From Acholoe squamosa (Eukaryota > Annelida > Polychaeta > Phyllodocida > Polynoidae): a stretch of DNA of 64,000 bases. Under the pieces are notes generated by a model that did no database searches, had not been told where the DNA came from, and saw only the letters and a list, made by a program, of their open reading frames with translations. The stretch's first letter is position 1; every line of letters starts with the position of its first letter. Positions 23,959-37,315 of the stretch are shown piece by piece. The DNA is taken from the NCBI GenBank assembly GCA_949317995.1, contig OX439050.1:20104061-20168060 (forward strand), written 5' to 3'. A program made the translations under genes and the position numbers.

Positions 23959-25590
23959 GTGTCTATCCTTTTAGGTATTTCAAACAACCTTTTGGACTTT
24001 GGTGCTGATTTCAGTTATTTAAATAACTTTGCAAGGAGATATTGTGATACCAGCAAAAAAAAAAATCAAATGCTTCAGGTTGCCATGAACATACAGACTC
24101 AGCTGAATAAATTGCTACACATTTATTCATCTAAACTTGTTTCCCATCACATTTAGATTATTCTTAGCAAAAATGGTGAATATGGGAAGACATTCTTTTT
24201 CAAGGGTCAATTTGAAGCAAGACTATAGTCTTACCAAATTTTTCCACAAAATATCGAAGTTTCTCGGATCTGTCCCATATCTCTTGTGTATATCCTTTTA
24301 GGTATTTCAAACAACCTTCTGAACTTTGGTGCTGATTTGAGGTATTTAAATAACTTTGCAAGGAGATATTGTGATACCAGCAAAAAGAAAACCAAATGCT
24401 TCAGGTTGCCATGAACATACAGACTCAGCTGAATAAATTGCTCCACATTTATTCATCTAAACTTGTTTCCTATCACATTAACATCATTATTAGCAAAAAT
24501 GGTGAATATCGGAAGACATTATTTTTCAAGGGTCAATTTGAAGCAAGACTACAGTCTTACCAAATTTTTTTACAAAATATCGAAGTTTCTCGGATCTGTC
24601 CCATATCTCTTGTGTATATCCTTTTAGGTATTTCAAACAACCTTCTGAACTTTGGTGCTGATTTGAGGTATTTAAATAACTTTGCAAGGAGATATTGTGA
24701 TACCAGCAAAAAGAAAATCAAATGCTTCAGGTTGCCATGAACATACAGACTCAGCTGAATAAATTGCTTCACATTTATTCATCTAAACTTGTTTCCTATC
24801 AGATTAACATCATTCTTAGCAAAAATGGTGAATATCGGAAGACATTATTTTTCAAGGGTCAATTTACCAAATTTTTCCACAAAATATCGAAGTTCCTCGG
24901 ATCTGTCCTATATCTCTTGTGTCTATCCTTTTAGGTATTTCAAACAACCTTCTGAACTTTGGTGCTGATTTGAGGTATTTAAATAACTTTGCAAGGAGAT
25001 ATTGTGATACCAGCAAAAAGAAAATCAAATGCTTCAGGTTGCCATGAACATACAGACTCAGCTGAATAAATTGTTCCACATTTATTCATCTAAACTTGTT
25101 TCCTATCACATCAAGATAATTCTTAGCAAAGAATTTAATGGTGAATATCGGAAGACATTATTTTTCAAGGGTCAATTTGAAGCAAGACTATAGTCTTACC
25201 AAATTTTTCCACAAAATATCGAAGTTTCTCGGATCTGTCCCATATCTCTTGTGTATATCCTTTTAGGTATTTCAAACAACCTTCTGAACTTTGGTGCTGA
25301 TTTGAGGTATTTAAATAACTTTGCAAGGAGATATTGTGATACCAGCAAAAAGAAAATCAAATGCTTCAGGTTGCCATGAACATACAGACTCAGCTGAATA
25401 AATTGCTCCACATTTATTCATCTAAACTTGTTTCCTATCAAATTAACATCATTCTTAGCAAAAATGGTGAATATCGGAAGACATTATTTTTCAAGGGTCA
25501 ATTTGAAGCAAGACTATAGTCTTACGAAATTTTTCCACAAAATATCGAAGTTTCTCGGATCTGTCCCATATCTCTTGTGTCTATCCTTTT
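23959..25590. repeat. Second copy of the 4.2-5.8 kb satellite block
   Basis: Matches the left-arm block at a constant offset of 19,752 bp, including CACATTTAGAT, AAGAAAACCAAATG, ACTACAGTCTT and the 19-base deletion at about 24865. A few private substitutions (for example TTTTTTTACAAAATATC near 24567) show it has since diverged slightly. Confidence 0.8.
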
Positions 25591-28511
25591 AGGTATTTCA
25601 AACAACCTTCTGAACTTTGGTGCTGATTTGAGGTATTTAAATAACTTTGCAAGGAGATATTGTGATACCAGCAAAAAAAAAATCAAATGCTTCAGGTTGC
25701 CATGAACATACAGACTCAGCTGAATAAATTGCTCCACATTTATTCATCTAAACTTGTTTCCCATCACATTAAGATCATTCTTAGCAAAAATGGTGAATAT
25801 CGGAAGACATTATTTTTCAAGGGTCAATTTGAAGCAAGACTATAGTCTTACCAAATTTATCCACAAAATATCGAAGTTTCTCGGATCTGTCCCATATCTC
25901 TTGTGTCTATCCTTTTAGGTATTTCAAACAACCTTTTGGACTTTGGTGCTGATTTGAGTCATTTAAATAACTTTGCAATGAGATATTGTGATACCAGCAA
26001 AAAAAATCAAATGCTTCAGGTTGCCATGAACATACAGGCTCAGCTAAATGAATTGCTACACATTTATTCATCTAAACTTGTTTCCTATCACATTAACATC
26101 ATTCTTAGCAAAAATGGTGAATATCGGAAGACATTATTTTTCAAGGGTCAATTTGAAGCAAGACGTCTTACGAAATTTTTCCACAAAATATCGAAGTTTC
26201 TCAGATCTGTCCCATATCTCTTGTGTCTATCCTTTTAGGTATTTCAAACAACCTTTTGGACTTTGGTGCTGATTTCAGTTATTTAAATAACTTTGCAATG
26301 AGATATTGTGATACCAGCAAAAAAAAAAATCAAATGCTTCAGGTTGCCATGAACATACAGACTCAGCTGAATAAATTGCTCCACATTTATTCATCTAAAC
26401 TTGTTTCCTATCACATTAAGATCATTCTTAGCAAAAATGGTGAATATCGGAAGACATTATTTTTCAAGGGTCAATTTGAAGCAAGACTATAGTCTTACCA
26501 AATTTTTCCACAAAATATCGAAGTTTCTCGGATCTGTCCCATATCTCTTGTGTATATCCTTTTAGGTATTTCAAACAACCTTCTGAACTTTGGTGCTGAT
26601 TTGAGGTATTTAAATAACTTTGCAAGGAGATATTGTGATACCAGCAAAAAGAAAATCAAATGCTTCAGGTTGCCATGAACATACAGACTCAGCTGAATAA
26701 ATTGCTCCACATTTATTCATCTAAACTTGTTTCCTATCACATTAACATCATTCTTAGCAAAAATGGTGAATATCGGAAGACATTATTTTTCAAGGGTCAA
26801 TTTGAAGCAAGACTATAGTCTTACCAAATTTTTCCACAAAATATCGAAGTTTCTCGGATCTGTCCCATATCTCTTGTGTCTATCCTTTTAGGTATTTCAA
26901 ACAACCTTCTGAACTTTGGTGCTGATTTGAGGTATTTAAATAACTTTGCAAGGAGATATTGTGATACCAGCAAAAAGAAAATCAAATGCTTCAGGTTGCC
27001 ATGAACATACAGACTCAGCTGAATAAATTGCTCCACATTTATTCATCTAAACTTGTTTCCTATCACATTAAGATAATTCTTAGCAAAAAATTTAATGGTG
27101 AATATCGGAAGACATTATTTTTCAAGGGTTAATTTGAAGCAAGACTATAGTCTTACCAAATTTTTCCACAAAATATCGAAGTTTCTCGGATCTGTCCCAT
27201 ATCTCTTGTGTATATCCTTTTAGGTATTTCAAACAACCTTCTGAACTTTGGTGCTGATTTGAGGTATTTAAATAACTTTGCAAGGAGATATTGTGATACC
27301 AGCAAAAAGAAAATCAAATGCTTCAGGTTGCCATGAACATACAGACTCAGCTGAATAAATTGCTCCACATTTATTCATCTAAACTTGTTTCCTATCACAT
27401 TAACATCATTCTTAGCAAAAATGGTGAATATCGGAAAACATTATTTTTCAAGGGTCAATTTGAAGCAAGACTATAGTCTTACCAAATTTTTCCACAAAAT
27501 ATCGAAGTTTCTCGGATCTGTCCCATATCTCTTGTGTATATCCTTTTAGGTATTTCAAACAACCTTCTGAACTTTGGTGCTGATTTGAGGTATTTAAATA
27601 ACTTTGCAAGGAGATATTGTGATACCAGCAAAAAGAAAATCAAATGCTTCAGGTTGCCATGATCATACAGACTCAGCTAAATAAATTGCTCCACATTTAT
27701 TCATCTAAACTTGTTTCCTATCACATTAACATCATTCTTAACACAAATGGTGAATATCGGAAGACATTATTTTTCAAGGGTCAATTTAAAGCAAGACTAT
27801 AGTCTTACCAAATTTATCCACAAAATATCGAAGTTTCTCGGATCTGTTCCATATCTCTTGTGTCTATCCTTTTAGGTATTTCAAACAACCTTTTGGACTT
27901 TGGTGCTGATTTGTGTTATTTAAATAACTTTGCAATGAGATATTGTGATACCAGCAAAAAAAAAACCAAATGCTTCAGGTTGCCATGAACATATAGACTC
28001 AGCTGAATAAATTGCTCCACATTTATTCATCTAAACTTGTTTCCTATCACATTAACATCATTCTTAGCAAAAATGGTGAATATCGGAAAACATTATTTTT
28101 CAAGGGTCAATTTGAAGCAAGACTATAGTCTTACCAAATTTTTCCACAAAATATCGAAGTTTCTCGGATCTGTCCCATATCTCTTGTGTATATCCTTTTA
28201 GGTATTTCAAACAACCTTCTGAACTTTGGTGCTGATTTGAGGTATTTAAATAACTTTGCAAGGAGATATTGTGATACCAGCAAAAAGAAAATCAAATGCT
28301 TCAGGTTGCCATGATCATACAGACTCAGCTAAATAAATTGCTCCACATTTATTCATCTAAACTTGTTTCCTATCACATTAACATCATTCTTAACACAAAT
28401 GGTGAATATCGGAAGACATTATTTTTCAAGGGTCAATTTGAAGCAAGACTATAGTCTTACCAAATTTATCCACAAAATATCGAAGTTTCTCAGATCTGTC
28501 CAATATCTCTT

Positions 28512-29780
28512 GTGTCTATCCTTTTAGGTATTTCAAACAACCTTTTGGACTTTGGTGCTGATTTCAGTTATTTAAATAACTTTGCAAGGAGATATTGTGA
28601 TACCAGCAAAAAAAAAAATCAAATGCTTCAGGTTGCCATGAACATACAGACTCAGCTGAATAAATTGCTACACATTTATTCATCTAAACTTGTTTCCCAT
28701 CACATTTAGATCATTCTTAGCAAAAATGGTGAATATCGGAAGACATTCTTTTTCAAGGGTCAATTTGAAGCAAGACTATAGTCTTACCAAATTTTTCCAC
28801 AAAATATCGAAGTTTCTCGGATCTGTCCCATATCTCTTGTGTATATCCTTTTAGGTATTTCAAACAACCTTCTGAACTTTGGTGCTGATTTGAGGTATTT
28901 AAATAACTTTGCAAGGAGATATTGTGATACCAGCAAAAAGAAAACCAAATGCTTCAGGTTGCCATGAACATACAGACTCAGCTGAATAAATTGCTCCACA
29001 TTTATTGATCTAAACTTGTTTCCTATCACATTAACATCATTATTAGCAAAAATGGTGAATATCGGAAGACATTATTTTTCAAGGGTCAATTTGAAGCAAG
29101 ACTACAGTCTTACCAAATTTTTCCACAAAATATCGAAGTTTCTCGGATCTGTCCCATATCTCTTGTGTATATCCTCTTAGGTATTTCAAACAACCTTCTG
29201 AACTTTGGTGCTGATTTGAGGTATTTAAATAACTTTGCAAGGAGATATTGTGATACCAGCAAAAAGAAAATCAAATGCTTCAGGTTGCCATGAACATACA
29301 GACTCAGCTGAATAAATTGCTTCACATTTATTCATCTAAACTTGTTTCCTATCACATTAACATCATTCTTAGCAAAAATGGTGAATATCGGAAGACATTA
29401 TTTTTCAAGGGTCAATTTACCAAATTTTTCCACAAAATATCGAAGTTCCTCGGATCTGTCCCATATCTCTTGTGTCTATCCTTTTAGGTATTTCAAACAA
29501 CCTTCTGAACTTTGGTGCTGATTTGAGGTATTTAAATAACTTTGCAAGGAGATATTGTGATACCAGCAAAAAGAAAATCAAATGCTTCAGGTTGCCATGA
29601 ACATACAGACTCAGCTGAATAAATTGCTCCACATTTATTCATCTAAACTTGTTTCCTATCACATCAAGATAATTCTTAGCAAAGAATTTAATGGTGAATA
29701 TCGGAAGACATTATTTTTCAAGGGTCAATTTGAAGCAAGACTATAGTCTTACCAAATTTTTCCACAAAATATCGAAGTTT
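28512..29780. repeat. Third copy of the 4.2-5.8 kb satellite block
   Basis: Same ordered variants as 4207-5450 at an offset of 24,305 bp, including the 19-base palindrome deletion at about 29418. Its left junction follows a monomer group also found at 27,4xx, suggesting repeated unequal exchange. Confidence 0.8.
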
Positions 29781-30599
29781 CTTGGATCTGTCCCATATCT
29801 CTTGTGTATATCCTTTTAGGTATTTCAAACAACCTTCTGAACTTTGGTGCTGATTTGAGGTATTTAAATAACTTTGCAAGGAGATATTGTGATACCAGCA
29901 AAAAGAAAATCAAATGCTTCAGGTTGCCATGAACATACAGACTCAGCTAAATAAATTGCTCCACATTTATTCATCTAAACTTGTTTCCTGTCACATTAAC
30001 ATCATTCTTAGCAAAAATGGTGAATATCGGAAGACATTATTTTTCAAGGGTCAATTTGAAGCAAGACTATAGTCTTACCAAATTTTTCCACAAAATATCG
30101 AAGTTTCTCAGATCTGTCCCATATCTCTTGTGTCTATCCTTTTAGGTATTTCAAACAACCTTTTGGACTTTGGTGCTGATTTGAGTTATTTAAATAACTT
30201 TGCAAGGAGATATTGTGATACCAGCAAAAAAAAAAATCAAATGCTTCAGGTTGCCATGAACCTACAGACTCAGCTGAATAAATTGGTCCACATTTATTCA
30301 TCTAAACTTGTTTCCTATCACATTAACATCATTCTTAGCAAAAATGGTGAATATCGGAAGACATTATTTTTCAAGGGTCAATTTGAAGCAAGACTATAGT
30401 CTTACCAAATTTTTCCACAAAATATCGAAGTTTCTCAGATCTGTCCCATATTTCTTGTGTCTATCCTTTTAGGTATTTCAAACAACCTTTTGGACTTTGG
30501 TGCTGATTTGAGTTATTTAAATAACTTTGCAAGGAGATATTGTGATACCAGCAAAAAAAAAAATCAAATGCTTCAGGTTGCCATGAACATACAGACTCA

Positions 30600-32560
30600 G
30601 CTGAATAAATTGCTCCACATTTATTCATCTAAACTTGTTTCCTATCACATTAACATCATTCTTAGCAAAAATGGTGAATATCGGAAGACATTATTTTTCA
30701 AGGGTCAATTTGAAGCAAGACTATAGTCTTACCAAATTTTTCCACAAAATATCGAAGTTTCTCGGATCTGTCCCATATCTCTTGTGTCTATCCTTTTAGG
30801 TATTTCAAACAACCTTTTGGACTTTGGTGCTGATTTGAGTTATTTAAATAACTTTGCAAGGAGATATTGTGATACCAGCAAAAAAAAAATCAAATGCTTC
30901 AGGTTGCCATGAACATACAGACTCAGCTGAATAAATTGCTCCACATTTATTCATCTAAACTTGTTTCCCATCACATTAAGATCATTCTTAGCAAAAATGG
31001 TGAATATCGGAAGACATTATTTTTCAAGGGTCAATTTGAAGCAAGACTATAGTCTTACCAAATTTTTCCACAAAATATCGAAGTTTCTTGGATCTGTCCC
31101 ATATCTCTTGTGTATATCCTTTTAGGTATTTCAAACAACCTTCTGAACTTTGGTGCTGATTTGAGGTATTTAAATAACTTTGCAAGGAGATATTGTGATA
31201 CCAGCAAAAAGAAAATCAAATGCTTCAGGTTGCCATGAACATACAGACTCATTTAAATAAATTGCTCCACATTTAATCATTTAAACTTGTTTCCTGTCAC
31301 ATTAACATCATTCTTAGCAAAAATGGTGAATATCGGAAGACATTATTTTTCAAGGGTCAATTTGAAGCAAGACTATAGTCTTACCAAATTTTTCCACAAA
31401 TTATCGAAGTTTCTCAGATCTGTCCCATATCTCTTGTGTCTATCCTTTTAGGTATTTCAAACAACCTTTTGGACTTTGGTGCTGATTTGAGTTATTTAAA
31501 TAACTTTGCAAGGAGATATTGTGATACCAGCAAAAAAAAAAAATCAAATGCTTCAGGTTGCCATGAACATACAGACTCAGCTGAATAAATTGCTCCACAT
31601 TTATTCATCTAAACTTGTTTCCTATCACATTAACATCATTCTTAGCAAAAATGGTGAATATCGGAAGACATTATTTTTCAAGGGTCAATTTGAAGCAAGA
31701 CTATAGTCTTACCAAATTTTTCCACAAAATATCGAAGTTTCTCGGATCTGTCCCATATCTCTTGTGTCTATCCTTTTAGGTATTTCAAACAACCTTTTGG
31801 ACTTTGGTGCTGATTTGAGTTATTTAAATAACTTTGCAAGGAGATATTGTGATACCAGCAAAAAAAAAATCAAATGCTTCAGGTTGCCATGAACATACAG
31901 ACTCAGCTGAATAAATTGCTCCACATTTATTCATCTAAACTTGTTTCCCATCACATTAAGATCATTCTTAGCAAAAATGGTGAATATCGGAAGACATTAT
32001 TTTTCAAGGGTCAATTTGAAGCAAGACTATAGTCTTACCAAATTTTTCCACAAAATATCGAAGTTTCTTGGATCTGTCCCATATCTCTTGTGTATATCCT
32101 TTTAGGTATTTCAAACAACCTTCTGAACTTTGGTGCTGATTTGAGGTATTTAAATAACTTTGCAAGGAGATATTGTGATACCAGCAAAAAGAAAATCAAA
32201 TGCTTCAGGTTGCCATGAACATACAGACTCATTTAAATAAATTGCTCCACATTTAATCATTTAAACTTGTTTCCTGTCACATTAACATCATTCTTAGCAA
32301 AAATGGTGAATATCGGAAGACATTATTTTTCAAGGGTCAATTTGAAGCAAGACTATAGTCTTACCAAATTTTTCCACAAATTATCGAAGTTTCTCAGATC
32401 TGTCCCATATCTCTTGTGTCTATCCTTTTAGGTATTTCAAACAACCTTTTGGACTTTGGTGCTGATTTGAGTTATTTAAATAACTTTGCAAGGAGATATT
32501 GTGATACCAGCAAAAAAAAAAAATCAAATGCTTCAGGTTGCCATGAACATACAGACTCAG
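30600..32560. repeat. 980-bp tandem duplication (three-monomer higher-order repeat)
   Basis: Sequence around 31055-31252 recurs at 32035-32232 without visible change, including the variants GACTCATTTAAATAAA, ACATTTAATCATTT and ACAAATTATCG. The offset is 980 bp, three monomers. Boundaries are approximate. Confidence 0.85.
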
Positions 32561-33404
32561 CTGAATAAATTGCTACACATTTATTCATCTAAACTTGTTT
32601 CCTATCACATTAAGATCATTCTTAGCAAAAATGGTGAATATCGGAAGACATTATTTTTCAAGGGTCAATTTGAAGCAAGACTAGTCTTACCAAATTTTTC
32701 CACAAAATATCGAAGTTTCTCAGATCTGTCCCATATCTCTTGTGTCTATCCTTTTAGGTATTTCAAACAACCTTTTGGACTTTGGTGCTGATTTGAGTTA
32801 TTTAAATAACTTTGCAAGGAGATATTGTGATACCAGCAAAAAAAAAAAATCAAATGCTTCAGGTTGCCATGAACATACAGACTCAGCTGAATAAATTGCT
32901 CCACATTTATTCATCTAAACTTGTTTCCTATCACATTAACATCATTCTTAGCAAAAATGGTGAATATCGGAAGACATTATTTTTCAAGGGTCAATTTGAA
33001 GCAAGACTATAGTCTTACCAAATTTTTCCACAAAATATCGAAGTTTCTCAGATCTGTCCCATATCTCTTGTGTCTATCCTTTTAGTTATTTCAAACAACC
33101 TTTTGGACTTTGGTGCTGATTTGAGTTATTTAAATAACTTTGCAAGGAGATATTGTGATACCAGCAAAAAAAAAAAAATCAAATGCTTCAGGTTGCCATG
33201 AACATACAGACTCAGCTGAATAAATTGCTACACATTTATTCATCTAAACTTGTTTCCTATCACATTAAGATCATTCTTAGCAAAAATGGTGAATATCGGA
33301 AGACATTATTTTTCAAGGGTCAATTTGAAGGAAGACTATAGTCTTACCAAATTTTTCCACAAAATATCGAAGTTTCTCAGATCTGTCCCATATTTCTTGT
33401 GTCT

Positions 33405-36400
33405 ATCCTTTTAGGTATTTCAAACAACCTTTTGGATTTAGGTGCTGATTTGAGTTATTTAAATAACTTTGCAAGGAGATATTGTGATACCAGCAAAAAA
33501 AAAAAATCAAATGCTTCAGGTTGCCATGAACATACAGACTCAGCTGAATAAATTGCTCCACATTTTTCATCTAAACTTGTTTCCTATCACATTAACATCA
33601 TTCTTAGCAAAAATGGTGAATATCGGAAGACATTATTTTTCAAGGGTCAATTTGAAGCAAGACTATAGTCTTACCAAATTTTTCCACAAAATATCGAAGT
33701 TTCTCGGATCTGTCCCATATCCCTTGTGTCTATCCTTTTAGGTATTTCAAACAACCTTTTGGACTTTGGTGCTGATTTGAGTTATTTAAATAACTTTGCA
33801 AGGAGATATTGTGATACCAGCAAAAAAAAAAAATCAAATGCTTCAGGTTGCCATGAACATACAGACTCAGCTGAATAAATTGCTCCACATTTATTCATCT
33901 AAACTTGTTTCCCATCACATTAAGATCATTCTTAGCAAAAATGGTGAATATCGGAAGACATTATTTTTCAAGGATCAATTTGAAGCAAGACTATAGTCTT
34001 ACCAAATTTTTCTACAAAATATCGAAGTTTCTCAGATCTGTCCCATATCTCTTGTGTATATCCTTTTAGGTATTTCAAACAACCTTCTGAACTTTGGTGC
34101 TGATTTGAGGTATTTAAATAACTTTGCAAGGAGATATTGTGATACCAGCAAAAAGAAAATCAAATGCTTCAGGTTGCCATGAACATACAGACTCAGCTGA
34201 ATAAATTGCTCCACATTTATTCATCTAAACTTGTTTCCTATCACATTAACATCATTTTTAGCAAAAATGGTGAATATCGGAAGACATTATTTTTCAAGGG
34301 TCAATTTGAAGCAAGACTATAGTCTTACGAACTTTTTCCACAAAATATCGAAGTTTCTCAGCTCTGTCCCATATCTCTTGTGTCTATCCTTTTAGGTATT
34401 TCAAACAACCTTCTGAACTTTGGTGCTGATTTGAGGTATTTAAATAACTTTGCAAGGAGATATTGTGATACCAGCAAAAAGAAAATCAAATGCTTCAGGT
34501 TGCCATGAACATACAGACTCAGCTGAATAAATTGCTACACATTTATTCATCTAAACTTGTTTCCCATCACATTAAGATCATTCTTAGCAAAAATGGTGAA
34601 TATCGGAAGACATTATTTTTCAAGGGTCAATTTGAAGCAAGACTATAGTCTTACCAAATTTTTCCACAAAATATCGAAGTTTCTCGGATCTGTCCCATAT
34701 CTCTTGTGTATATCCTTTTAGGTATTTCAAACAACCTTCTGAACTTTGGTGCTGATTTGAGGTATTTAAATAACTTTGCAAGGAGATATTGTGATACCAG
34801 CAAAAAAAAAAAATCAAATGCTTCAGGTTGCCATGAACATACAGACTCAGCTGAATAAATTGCTCCACATTTATTCATCTAAACTTGTTTCCTATCACAT
34901 TAACATCATTCTTAGCAAAAATGGTGAATATCGGAAGACATTATTTTTCAAGGGTCAATTTGAAGCAAGACTATAGTCTTACGAAATTTTTCCACAAAAT
35001 ATCGAAGTTTCTCAGATCTGTCCCATATCTCTTGTGTCTATCCTTTTAGGTATTTCAAACAACCTTTTGGACTTTGGTGCTGATTTGAGTTATTTAAATA
35101 ACTTTGCAAGGAGATATTGTGATACCAGCAAAAAAAAAAATCAAATGCTTCAGGTTGCCATGAACATACAGACTCAGCTGAATAAATTGCTCCACATTTA
35201 TTCATCTAAACTTATTTCCCATCACATTAAGATCATTCTTAGCAAAAATGGTGAATATCGGAAGACATTATTTTTCGAGGGTCAATTTGAAGCAAGACTA
35301 TAGTCTTACCAAATTTTTCCACAAAATATCGAAGTTTCTCGGATCTGTCCCATATCTCTTGTGTCTATCCTTTTAGGTATTTCAAACAACCTTTTGGATT
35401 TAGGTGCTGATTTGAGTTATTTAAATAACTTTGCAAGGAGATATTGTGATACCAGCAAAAAAAAAAAATCAAATGCTTCAGGTTGCCATGAACATACAGA
35501 CTCAGCTGAATAAATTGCTCCACATTTTTCATCTAAACTTGTTTCCTATCACATTAACATCATTCTTAGCAAAAATGGTGAATATCGGAAGACATTATTT
35601 TTCAAGGGTCAATTTGAAGCAAGACTATAGTCTTACCAAATTTTTCCACAAAATATCGAAGTTTCTCGGATCTGTCCCATATCCCTTGTGTCTATCCTTT
35701 TAGGTATTTCAAACAACCTTTTGGACTTTGGTGCTGATTTGAGTTATTTAAATAACTTTGCAAGGAGATATTGTGATACCAGCAAAAAAAAAAAATCAAA
35801 TGCTTCAGGTTGCCATGAACATACAGACTCAGCTGAATAAATTGCTCCACATTTATTCATCTAAACTTGTTTCCCATCACATTAAGATCATTCTTAGCAA
35901 AAATGGTGAATATCGGAAGACATTATTTTTCAAGGATCAATTTGAAGCAAGACTATAGTCTTACCAAATTTTTCTACAAAATATCGAAGTTTCTCAGATC
36001 TGTCCCATATCTCTTGTGTATATCCTTTTAGGTATTTCAAACAACCTTCTGAACTTTGGTGCTGATTTGAGGTATTTAAATAACTTTGCAAGGAGATATT
36101 GTGATACCAGCAAAAAGAAAATCAAATGCTTCAGGTTGCCATGAACATACAGACTCAGCTGAATAAATTGCTCCACATTTATTCATCTAAACTTGTTTCC
36201 TATCACATTAACATCATTTTTAGCAAAAATGGTGAATATCGGAAGACATTATTTTTCAAGGGTCAATTTGAAGCAAGACTATAGTCTTACGAACTTTTTC
36301 CACAAAATATCGAAGTTTCTCAGCTCTGTCCCATATCTCTTGTGTCTATCCTTTTAGGTATTTCAAACAACCTTCTGAACTTTGGTGCTGATTTGAGGTA

Positions 36401-37315
36401 TTTAAATAACTTTGCAAGGAGATATTGTGATACCAGCAAAAAGAAAATCAAATGCTTCAGGTTGCCATGAACATACAGACTCAGCTGAATAAATTGCTAC
36501 ACATTTATTCATCTAAACTTGTTTCCCATCACATTAAGATCATTCTTAGCAAAAATGGTGAATATCGGAAGACATTATTTTTCAAGGGTCAATTTGAAGC
36601 AAGACTATAGTCTTACCAAATTTTTCCACAAAATATCGAAGTTTCTCGGATCTGTCCCATATCTCTTGTGTATATCCTTTTAGGTATTTCAAACAACCTT
36701 CTGAACTTTGGTGCTGATTTGAGGTATTTAAATAACTTTGCAAGGAGATATTGTGATACCAGCAAAAAAAAAAAATCAAATGCTTCAGGTTGCCATGAAC
36801 ATACAGACTCAGCTGAATAAATTGCTCCACATTTATTCATCTAAACTTGTTTCCTATCACATTAACATCATTCTTAGCAAAAATGGTGAATATCGGAAGA
36901 CATTATTTTTCAAGGGTCAATTTGAAGCAAGACTATAGTCTTACGAAATTTTTCCACAAAATATCGAAGTTTCTCAGATCTGTCCCATATCTCTTGTGTC
37001 TATCCTTTTAGGTATTTCAAACAACCTTTTGGACTTTGGTGCTGATTTGAGTTATTTAAATAACTTTGCAAGGAGATATTGTGATACCAGCAAAAAAAAA
37101 ATCAAATGCTTCAGGTTGCCATGAACATACAGACTCAGCTGAATAAATTGCTCCACATTTATTCATCTAAACTTATTTCCCATCACATTAAGATCATTCT
37201 TAGCAAAAATGGTGAATATCGGAAGACATTATTTTTCGAGGGTCAATTTGAAGCAAGACTATAGTCTTACCAAATTTTTCCACAAAATATCGAAGTTTCT
37301 CGGATCTGTCCCATA
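33405..37315. repeat. 1,962-bp tandem duplication (six-monomer higher-order repeat)
   Basis: Two consecutive six-monomer blocks share rare changes at constant spacing. GGATTTAGGTGCTG and CCACATTTTTCATC (near 33552 and 35514), CATATCCCTTG, AAGGATCAATTTG, AGCTCTGTCCC and TTTTTCGAGGG (near 35273 and 37233) all repeat 1,960-1,962 bp apart. The main difference is A-run length. Confidence 0.85.
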
